Source: Paracamarosporium sp. OC-R06-R3 (taxonomy: Eukaryota; Ascomycota; Dothideomycetes; Pleosporales; Didymosphaeriaceae). Taken from it: a stretch of 64,000 nt of DNA. Positions 53,935-64,000 of the stretch are shown one piece after another (the stretch's first letter is position 1; each line of letters begins with the position of its first letter). The position numbers were made by a program, and so were the translations under genes. The DNA is taken from NCBI GenBank assembly GCA_019828545.1, contig JACVRA010000171.1, positions 1 to 64,000 of the forward strand, given 5' to 3'. The notes beneath the pieces are model-generated. The model had not been told where the DNA came from. It did no database searches and saw nothing but the letters and a program-made list of their open reading frames with translations.

Positions 53935-54848
53935 GACTGTACTCGATCGCCGATTCTCGCGTGATCATCAATAATCCATTGACCAATGTATACCTACCAC
54001 GGCGATTGCCGTAGTATTGCAAGCAAATGTGGTGATGATCATGTGAGGCGTAATACCTTCCTACTGGCCTGACGGTAATGATGCTGTGATTGCTGTGGGT
54101 CCAATGTTCTAGTGAAAGTGACGCGATGAAACAGCCCCGCCAAGGTTTATTCGATAGACCGCTCGTGATTTGGAGCCGCTAGCGCTGGGCGACTGCTCCA
54201 ACTCGATTGGAGATCTTTGGAGTTCGCAAAAATGGCCCGTGCGTCCGGTCACATCTCGGTGCAACACGGCTGTAGAGATCCGCAACCAGGCGATCCTGGG
54301 TGAAGGTGGCTTGCCACTACGAAACTCAACACAAGCTGACATACGAGTCTTGTGAGTTTTTTAGAGATCGAATGCAGGGACGGAGTACGCCGCAAGCCCC
54401 GCCTTGGCGGTCTACGCAAGCTTCCTTCGTGGCAGGTATGCTTGCCAAGCGAAGCGAGTTTCAGTATAGCGATCGGCAAGGCCTCATACGAGAAAACCTA
54501 GACGGTGTGCCTTGATGCTCGCTGCCAAGAGGCACATCGAAGCATGTAAAGGTTGTATGTCGCAGCCAAACGGCAGGTCGCCCCGTAAATTCGAAATGTT
54601 GTGGTTCGGAAATTCGCCGGAGGAATAGCACTGGCATACAGCACACGGCGTCTCCGCGAGCTTCAGCAACCGCGATTGGATGGAGTGGTGATTTCGAATG
54701 TGGCCAGGCATTTCATCGACGCAATGCAATGCGGTGCGATGAGTCAGGAAGTGACTCGTCACCGCCACATCGGAGCCCCTCTTCACCGCCTCGTCTCCAC
54801 TGGGCCGGACGCGGTCGGAGCACAACGAGCGATAGCAATCTCGCGCTC
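53935..54848. other. Convergent intergenic region, nothing supported
   Basis: About 900 bp with short frames on both strands and no domains. Confidence 0.5.
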
Positions 54849-56279
54849 TTAGTGCTCTACCTTCATGTGAGGTGGTATATGGTACATGATTTGACCTTGC
54901 TCGTTGACCATGTGGGATTGCGGATGCGGAGCAGGTGCCATCATATGCATCTCTCCTGGGTGGCTAGTTTGAGGTACATATCCATGGGCAGGACTGGAAT
55001 ATGGGTGCTGATGCGGAGCGTGTCCTGTAGGTGGGGCATTATTCATGGGAACGCTCATTTGTCTGTGGTAGTCCGAGGAGTGTGTCGCGGGATTTGACGT
55101 AGGCGTGTTGTAACCTCCAATCTGCATTGCCTGAGAAGTAACAAGTGGAGTGTTCTCCAGAGGGTAAGACATGGACCTTGAGTTGTGGTCCATCGCATAT
55201 GGAGTAGGATAAGACATGTTTCCAGATTCCACGGCGTGTAGTGATTGCTCAGGTACGGAAAGAGAGACTGATTGGTGAGGCGGATGTGCGGATGGGTGAG
55301 AGCTCCAGTTTGTTGGAGGCTGTTCGACGTGCGGGGAGGGCATGTTGGGCGAGTACGCATGCTGGTGTTGGTGCTGCTGGTGCTGGTGCTGCTGGTGCTG
55401 GTGCTGTTGTTGTTGCGGGTGCTGCTGCTGTTGCTGCCAGGGCGCAGGTTGACCGACTGGAGTTGTGGTGATTTCGGGCACAGAGTGGACGCTCCTAGCG
55501 GTCCCAGTCGAAGAACGACGCGCGTGGCTGAGGATTTGAATTCGATCGCTGGGCGACGGAGCGCCTCCGGTCGCAGCTATTAGGCCAGTCGGCTCTGCTC
55601 CGGGCATTGCGTTTCCTGGAGGCGCAAAATGTCAGTGGATCGGATCAAGTTAAAAGCATACTCTGAACACATAGCATGCCGCTTTTTGGTGATTGGCACA
55701 GCCGAGCGCTGGACGGTGTAGAAAGCAACTCCTCAACTACCCGAGTAAACGCCGGCCAAACGCCAAAAAGCAATTCACGCCAACGAACCAGTGATCTGTG
55801 CAGCGAACGTGAATGATGGACGTACCTGAGCCTTCCAGCATGCCCAAAGCCTGCCCCGCATGGGACAGTCGCGCTCTGAGCAACGCGTTCTCCTGCTCTA
55901 GCTCCTCGTTCCGCCGCATCAGCTCCATCATTTTGGTGGAGCTGTTGGTGCCAATCTGTGCAGTGAGATCGCGCACCTGGCGCTCGAGACTTTCGATGTG
56001 ATCCTTTGTCCTCTGACGAATGGCTCGCTGTGCCTCTCGGTCGTTTGCTCTTTTGCGCTCCAACTGGGCGGCAGTCAGGGTGGTAACACTGCGAGTGCCG
56101 GCCCTGGAAGGCCGTTTTTTGGCGCCAGGCGTGGACTGCTTCCGTTCGGAACCGGAGGATTGGTCATCGTAAGTAGGTGATCGGTTGAGAGAGGCCATGT
56201 GCGGTGGAACATAGTTTGTACCCATGAGGTCGCCGCTCCGGTAAGCAATGGGGTCGCGATAGTGGATTACTGAAGTCAT
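54849..56279 (-). CDS. bZIP transcription factor with Gln/His-rich tail
   Basis: One 210-nt intron (55616-55825) is removed, giving 1221 nt, 406 aa. The basic region is AQLERKRANDREAQRAIRQR, the NDREAQRAIR form found in a fungus-specific bZIP group in place of the classical NxxAAxxSR. A leucine-zipper-like coiled coil follows (HIESLERQVRDLTAQI, then LMRRNEELEQENALLRARL). Exon 2 encodes a low-complexity Gln/His tract (from CTG/GTG repeats at 55361-55440), then Pro/His/Ser-rich sequence to the C-terminus IMYHIPPHMKVEH. The tail is probably an activation domain. The regulated process is not evident. Confidence 0.88.
55361..55440. repeat. CAG/CAC triplet tract encoding poly-Gln/His
   Basis: Imperfect CTG/GTG triplets on the plus strand encode the Q/H tract of the bZIP protein. 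Likely length-variable between strains. Confidence 0.8.
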
Positions 56280-59200
56280 GAGGATCCGCGGGGGCGGGCG
56301 AAGGGTTTAAGACGGGTGGTCGCTATGTAAGCGGCTCGGAGGTAAAGGACCAAGCTCGCAGAGTTCCCGTGTGCAAGATGACGAGGGCGACCTGGGTTGC
56401 TAGGACGGCGAGCGGGCGGGTGTAGTTGTGCCGCGTGCAGAGAGCACGGATAGAAGGGGCCTCGGACCAGAGGGTGGTAGGGCAGCCTATGGAATTCGAC
56501 GAGGGATTACGTAGGAGAAGGGTAAGTAGACGGGCAAATGTACAGGACGAAGGAGATAAACAAAACGCAAAGACGGTGGGCCGGCAGGGAGGAGGGCTAT
56601 AACAGGATCTCTGTAAGGATAGGTCGTCTTTTGCGAGGGACCCCGGGCTGTGGCTGCGAGGCCGCTAAGTGGAAGCACCCTGGGCGGGACCTGGGAAGGG
56701 ACCCGGGCGGTCGGTGGTCAGCACACGTGCGGCCTGCGGGGAAAATGCAGGTGTGAAACCAAGTAAAGTTTAGGACGGGCTCAGAGACGCAAGGTAGCAA
56801 GGCGCCGTTGACTGGCGAGCGCAGGAAGCGGATCCCAGCGCGCAGAGGGTCGGGCGTGGTGCTCTGGCGGGACGCAGCACGGCGTGAGATGGGCGTGTCA
56901 CGACGCAGACGGCCTCGAGGTTCACTAGAGGCGGCGACTGGCTCGACCCAGACTGCCTGGCAGCGTGCCTGCGTACGCTGCAGACGCCGTCGAGGGCGGA
57001 TTGCTCGGCCCACTTCCCCTTTGGGCGGAGGGAGAGGCGATGTGCTGCCCCGGCCAATGGCCAGCACGGGACAGGGAGGGCGATTCACCGCCCAACGGCA
57101 GCCCCATGGCGACGTCGGGATTGGGGCCCAGGAGGAGCTCGAAGGAGGCGCTCGAAGGAACAGGGCCCGGCCGGTGGGTTGACGTCGTTGAGGGTAAGCG
57201 TCGTGAGGGCTCTGTCGCTGAGCGAGGCGAGGTGCCGCGATGCCACGTGCTCGCCGGGATGGAGCCTGCGCCTAACGCCCTTGGGCGGTGGGGCGCTCGG
57301 ATCCTGGAGGAGACGGCCAGGCGTCAAAATTCTTCACCACTGCATGCGCTGCTGCACCCCTAGCACGCACAGCTGCTGCTCGTCGCGGGCGCCGTGTCCA
57401 GTCCGGTCCAGTCCTGCCCTGTCCAGCCCTGCCCTGTCCGGTCCCGTCGCGCTGCTGGCCTGCCCTCCTCCCTCCTCCCTCCGGCCTACCCTCTGCCGAC
57501 GCTGCCGGGAACGTGTCGATCATTACGGGCATGCAGTGCGACGAAACGGGCTCTGGTCAGAGCTCCCCACGCCCTTGGCATCATCTCTCTTGCGTCGTCG
57601 TGCTAAGGGGGCTCCCGGATGCGTCAGTCCCCATTATGCCATCTCCCGATGGAATCTTCGCGGAGATTTGTTCCGACGCGATTCCTACACCGCTCACCGA
57701 TGCCACCTCTCCGGCCTCTTGACCTGACGGCCGACTGACATGCGGTGAGCTCCCATGACGTGGATCCGTGTGCTCAGCATGAACCCCCACCTTGCTCAGA
57801 TCCATGTGAAGACAAGACGAGGCATTGATGCTCGCCTGCGCGTCCCCCTGCCACAAGCCGTCACGAGACTCCTAGGAAGCTCTGGCGGCCGCGGCAGCTT
57901 TGGGCAGCATCATGGTCGCGTAACCTGTTGTACTATGTACAGCGCTGCGTCAATAATTCACTACATTCGGCGCAATACGGTGCTTAAACTTCTGATCTAT
58001 CAGCGCCACAGCCCAAAGCGGAAGATTCTGGCGACAAGCGCATCCGCCCAACGGCAATTCGCCGACAAGCTCTCCATTCCAGTCTTCTTTACGAGCAGTC
58101 CGAATCGTCTGGTTGCCGACGAAACGCTCGTCAGCATTCCCAAAACAGGGGTCGTCGTTTGGCGAAGCTCCTGTAGGCGTATTTTTAAAACACGTCTCAC
58201 AACGCTCGCTACGAACACAATAGTCTACCCACCGTCACCCGCGCGTGCTGATTCCAAATCCAGACAGCCCAAGTGGACCGAGGCGGCTCTGAATGAACTG
58301 CAACGACTGATCAGCAGTGGGCCGTCATTGTATGTGATACAATATGAAACCTGCCCTCAACCGATGGCGCAAGTGCCCATGTCGTCAATAGCACTTCGCT
58401 CGACTTTCTAGCTCCGCTTCTAGCGCGCCACAGAACATGTATAGGGGCTTCTACGCCTGCGAGGAAATTGCACCGCTGTCAGACTGCCTGATGGTCCCAA
58501 CATGGCTCCAGGGACAGCCGAAGCTAGCCAAAACTTGGGCTTGGTTTGTTTCTACCGCCATGTTTCGCGGCTGTGCGTGCTGCTGCTGTGCGGGCTGCGT
58601 CCAATCGAGGCATGGCTGCGTCGTTGGTGCCTCTGTAGGAGAGCAGCGCGTTCCTCCGATGCCGGTGGCCGGCATGCGGTACTGTACACCTTGAGTGCTC
58701 CACCCGCATTCTCTGCTCCATGTCACCGCCCGTTGCGCTTAACCACAAGCAGATGACGCCGTGCAACCGAACTTCTGCAGGGACAGACGTACGTACGCCT
58801 CGTGTCACCTCCACGACGATGCTCCCTGCTCGACCCAGAGACACTCACCCAGCGGCCACAATCCAAATTTCTGCAGAACATCTGTTCGCCAAAGTGGGAC
58901 CATCCCTGCCTTCATGCAAACTCTCTTCAGGCCACTAGATCATTGCGCAACTGTGGCGGCAGACGCGGGCCCGCGGATCATTCGTTCCTGGCCTCTGCGC
59001 AAGAGTGCAAACCATTCACAGTGATCATTCCTCGGTCCTTCTGGCGGGAAGAGCCGCGGATACTGCACTATCGGATCGACTCGGCCGCCATCAAATGCCA
59101 CCGAACAGTCGGCTGCTGCTATCCGCTCGTCTTCAGAGGCTCGCGTTATCTGCCCGATGTCGACGGATGTAGACGGCCAATTTCCTGTTTTGTCTCGCCG

Positions 59201-60225
59201 GGGAAGGGCCACTAACACCATTCCCCGCTCGTACCGCCTCACAATCACTGTCATCGCTCAAGACAAGCCATCGTCTCCCTACTATTTTCTCTCAGTGTCT
59301 GAGCTGATCAGCATTTTAGCCGTATCCGGTTAGCTCTCTGGACAACTCCTTGGCGAATACGAAAAGAACCACGGTTCAAGTCTTCAACAACAATGCACGC
59401 ACGGAGGTTCTAACAGCGCTCATAAGTAGGAACCGTCAGCTTCTTGCCCCTCCATCCATGTCAGGAGACGGGATGCGACCCGCAGCCACGAGGTCACTCA
59501 TGAAACGCCATATTCACCGGGCTGTCACGCTCGCGTGCAATTAAAGTTTACTCTGAGGTTGCACGACAGCGGGCCAGGGGCTATAGAGGCCTTGGTAGCG
59601 GTTAACGAGTCATTTCCGCCACACCTCAGGCATCCAAGCCTATTCGAGCATCTGCCATGGTCTTCTAGCTCCAGTCTAGAAAGCGACCACCAAGGGCGGC
59701 TCAGCGGGTATTTGGAAAGGAAGGGTTTGATCGCCCTTGATAGTATGAACTCTAATCTGGCGTCACGATGGTGGATCTCTCATTTCCGAAACGTTAGCAC
59801 CAAGGCCAGCAACTTCCCCAACGCATGTCACCAACAGTCACGAGAAGCCTTACGCCATCAGCTGTCACATTCTGAATGGTGACGCGAGATTTGCGAGAGC
59901 GGGTGTACCAGTGGGACGCCATTGTGGATCTATCAGTCTATCGAAAAGTAGTAATTCTTCCTCGCACCTTTGATACACCGAAGGCCCCAAGCAGGAAACG
60001 ATACCTATTGAGCATTACCGCAAGACTTGCTTATCGAAGACCCTGGGCCGATCTTCCAGCGTCGCGCATATCATACCGACAACCGCACGTACACTTGCCA
60101 GAACGCTACCGTACGACCCTCTCACACAATACGCCAAGATACGCGGTGCTCTAGAAGCCTCTTAGAACCATCTAGGGCATTACGTCTCCAGCCCTCCTCG
60201 TCTCGCTCCTTTAGCTGCGGGCGAT
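56280..60225. other. 4 kb region without a supported gene
   Basis: The left part (56.3-57.5 kb) is GC-rich and has long frames on several strands with Arg/Pro/Ala-biased products typical of non-coding GC-rich DNA; it probably includes the bZIP promoter and leader. 57390-57480 is a run of CCNGTCC-like pyrimidine repeats. A 218-codon plus frame (57755-58411) has no recognisable domain. A degenerate Pol III B-box-like GGTTCAAGTC near 59384 lacks the rest of a tRNA. Confidence 0.5.
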
Positions 60226-62130
<1,905 letters not shown>

Positions 62131-62985
62131 GCTGAGGTGATGGTCTAACAATCACAAGAAAATCAGAATATCTGACAAGCAATGCAATTGAGCCCGAAAG
62201 CTCGAGGACGTCCGAGCTACATATACCGAGGGCGTAGGTAGTTCCACTGCGGCAAGCATCCCACCGAGCCAGCCTCGACGCGTCGCATACATTAATAGAC
62301 GCGCCGTAGGACGGAAGAAGCAATTTTCAGTGCATCGACGGCTCTCACTCGGATGGGAACCGATTTTTCCGCCTCAGCATGATGCCATTAGGCACGAGAT
62401 CCACCCGCAAGGTCTATGAGCGCGGTTTTGCTTGCTCACCTGCGTGCTGCTGCCCAAAAGTCAAGCTCGATTCTGCCACTGTAGCTTGTGGCTACCAGGG
62501 CGGTGAATGGCTGTACGGGCCGCCGATTCTACCTGCCTTTATCCATGGAGAGGTGGGCTGTTGTGACGGCGGGGTAGGTAAGGTGATGCTGCGGCACGGC
62601 GGCCGCGGCAGGTTCAGGCGAAATCTCGCGCCTCAGTATGCACAGCTCGCGGCTCTCCGACGACAGTCTTCAGCTTCCATTCGAGTGTAGAATCCGGTAC
62701 GAAGCGTCGTCGGAAACCTTTCTCTACAACTGTCCAGCAGCGACGTCAATTCCCCGCATTGACCGAAAATGGTTTAGCGTTGCTAGCGGACGCCTTTCCG
62801 CTTTGCGGTTTCCGCAGGAGCTCGGGCCATGCAGACATCATTCATCGAGACGTGCTGGCGGAGCTCGAGAACTGTCACAATTAGCTGTCGGAGCACTGGA
62901 AAGCATATAATGGGGAGGCTTTGGGGCTGCAACCACGACATTGAACCACTGAAGTAGCGACAGCAACAGGAGGCCGATACACACG
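62131..62985. promoter_or_regulatory. Divergent upstream region of GH1 and DUF1479 genes
   Basis: 850 bp between two diverging starts. No supported coding sequence or clear TATA box was seen. Confidence 0.45.
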
Positions 62986-64000
62986 ATGCTGTCCATTGCT
63001 CGAACCGTCCGATCTCAAGCCATCCGGAAGCTACATCACGCGCGCACCGCGGCGACGCAGGCAGCCTCGAAACGCGCCGGCGACATCTCAGATGCATTTG
63101 CCTCGCTTTCTGGCCAGAGCTTTGCACCGCTTTCGCCCGAGTACGCAGATCTCAAGGCTCGCTTGATCAAAGGAAACGAAGACGCGATAAGACAGTCATG
63201 GGAGCGGCTGCTCAAGGACTTGCGCGAGGAGATACCGCTCATTGTGGAGAAGGGCTCCAAGGTTATTCCTGAGATAAGCTTCGAGGATATCGACAATGCG
63301 CCCGAGGAGTTTAGCAAGGAGCTCCGGAAGAGGGGTGTCGCTGTTGTGCGAGGCGTCGTGAGCGAGCAGGAGGCGCTGAGCTGGAAGCAGAACTTGAGGG
63401 AGTACATCGAAGCCAATCCCCAGACGAAGGGTACGTCCAATGGTCTCAATGTATGCAAGTTGGATGCTAACAAGCTCCAGCATTTCCACCCGAAAATCCA
63501 CAAGTCTTCGAACTCTACTGGTCGCGCGCCCAGCTCCTCGCCCGCGCCCACCCTAACATGCTCAAGGTGCAACGCTTCCTCATGTCGTACTGGCACGCCA
63601 CCAACCCGCACACCCCCATCTCTACCCGCCACCCCGTATCCTACGCCGACCGGCTGCGCATGCGCCTCCCCGGCGACTCGCGATTTGCACTCGGGCCACA
63701 CGTCGACGGAGGAAGCGTGGAGCGCTGGGACGAGAATGGATACGGGCTCGGCAAGGTGTACGACAGCGTGTGGAAAGGTCGCTGGGAGGATTTTGACCCG
63801 TGGGAGTCGACCTGCAGACTCCGCGTCGTGTCGGACCTCCACCAGGGCGTGGGCGCCTGCACTGCATTCCGCATGTTCCAAGGATGGCTATCCCTCTCCA
63901 CCACGGGACCCGGCGAGGGCACGCTTCTCGTCAACCCACTCCTCGCAAAAGCAACAGCATACTACCTCCTCCGACCATTCTTCAGCCCCAAGCACGGCGT
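62986..64000 (+). CDS. DUF1479-family putative 2-oxoglutarate dioxygenase, 3' end beyond window
   Basis: Exon 1 is 62986-63430. A 50-nt intron (63431-63480) with branch GCTAACA follows, and exon 2 runs open to the window edge. The visible product is about 322 aa. It starts MLSIARTVRSQAIRKLHHA, which could be a mitochondrial presequence. RKRGVAVVRGVVSEQEALSW and, across the junction, TKAFPPENPQVFELYWSRAQ follow. Then come ADRLRMRLPGDSRFALGPHV, the His-x-Asp iron-binding motif in GPHVDGGSVERW, and AFRMFQGWLSLSTTGPGEGT. This is the pattern of the DUF1479 family of cupin-like oxygenases. Function is unknown. Confidence 0.88.
   Translation, partial: MLSIARTVRSQAIRKLHHARTAATQAASKRAGDISDAFASLSGQSFAPLSPEYADLKARLIKGNEDAIRQSWERLLKDLREEIPLIVEKGSKVIPEISFEDIDNAPEEFSKELRKRGVAVVRGVVSEQEALSWKQNLREYIEANPQTKGTSNGLNVCKLDANKLQHFHPKIHKSSNSTGRAPSSSPAPTLTCSRCNASSCRTGTPPTRTPPSLPATPYPTPTGCACASPATRDLHSGHTSTEEAWSAGTRMDTGSARCTTACGKVAGRILTRGSRPADSASCRTSTRAWAPALHSACSKDGYPSPPRDPARARFSSTHSSQKQQHTTSSDHSSAPSTA

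Noticed and set aside
56597..57727. Several long frames in GC-rich DNA
   Set aside because: Open frames are expected by chance at this GC content; the products are Arg/Pro/Ala-rich and mutually overlapping.
57755..58411. 218-codon plus-strand frame
   Set aside because: No recognisable motif, no splice support and no codon pattern like neighbouring genes; left as unexplained.
59328..59400. tRNA-like segment with a GGTTCAAGTC box
   Set aside because: No acceptor-stem pairing and no anticodon arm could be folded around it.
63036..63881. 281-codon minus-strand frame at the right end
   Set aside because: Antisense shadow of the DUF1479 gene, whose plus-strand exons carry the family motifs and a proper intron.

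Overview
The window is nuclear DNA of a filamentous ascomycete, most likely a Dothideomycete (this placement is inference). Gene models need many spliceosomal introns of about 40-70 nt with GT..AG ends and CTAAC/CTGAC-like branch sites. There are two Zn2Cys6 regulators, a fungal hybrid histidine kinase, AA9/GH3/PL4/GH1 carbohydrate-active enzymes, and one transposon decayed in the manner of repeat-induced point mutation (RIP). The exon structures were worked out by hand; for every full-length model the summed exons are a multiple of three.

Layout. 1-23 is the 3' end of a tRNA-Gly. 1.6-4.7 kb: hybrid histidine kinase (-). 6.0-9.2 kb: Zn2Cys6 regulator and NmrA-like protein (both -), followed by a 2.2 kb upstream region with six CGG-N2-CCG palindromes. 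11.4-13.0 kb: secreted, mucin-like membrane protein (+). 14.7-18.1 kb: head-to-head DUF1961 protein and PL4 rhamnogalacturonan lyase. 18.2-23.1 kb: a decayed stretch with coding relics, a DUF6590 gene, and a fungus-specific membrane-protein gene split by a 2316-bp hAT transposon with an intact 8-bp target duplication. 23.8-26.5 kb: GH3 beta-xylosidase. 26.8-29.8 kb: divergent SDR and Zn2Cys6 genes. 30.0-31.1 kb: AA9 LPMO with CBM1. 31.8-33.6 kb: a MobA-like relic converging on a stand-alone MoeA-like gene. 34.9-36.9 kb: GMC oxidoreductase. 37.4-39.9 kb: multiply broken DUF4246 gene. 40.2-45.3 kb: unknown protein, sulfatase and Erg28-like membrane protein. 45.6-50.0 kb: TRK potassium transporter, divergent from a spartin/senescence-domain protein. 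52.1-53.9 kb: 2-oxoglutarate dioxygenase with a 636-nt intron. 54.8-56.3 kb: bZIP factor. 60.2-62.1 kb: GH1 beta-glucosidase. 63-64 kb: DUF1479 oxygenase running off the edge.

Functional theme. The PL4 lyase, its DUF1961 neighbour, the GH3 xylosidase, the LPMO, the GMC oxidoreductase (a possible H2O2 or electron source for the LPMO), the sulfatase and the GH1 enzyme suggest a plant-biomass-degrading lifestyle. They are spread among unrelated genes and do not form a tight cluster. The most unusual signal is inside the hAT element: seven exact, same-orientation copies of a 10-mer, TCGTACGAAA, plus many near copies, scattered through the decayed transposase gene in all three codon phases.
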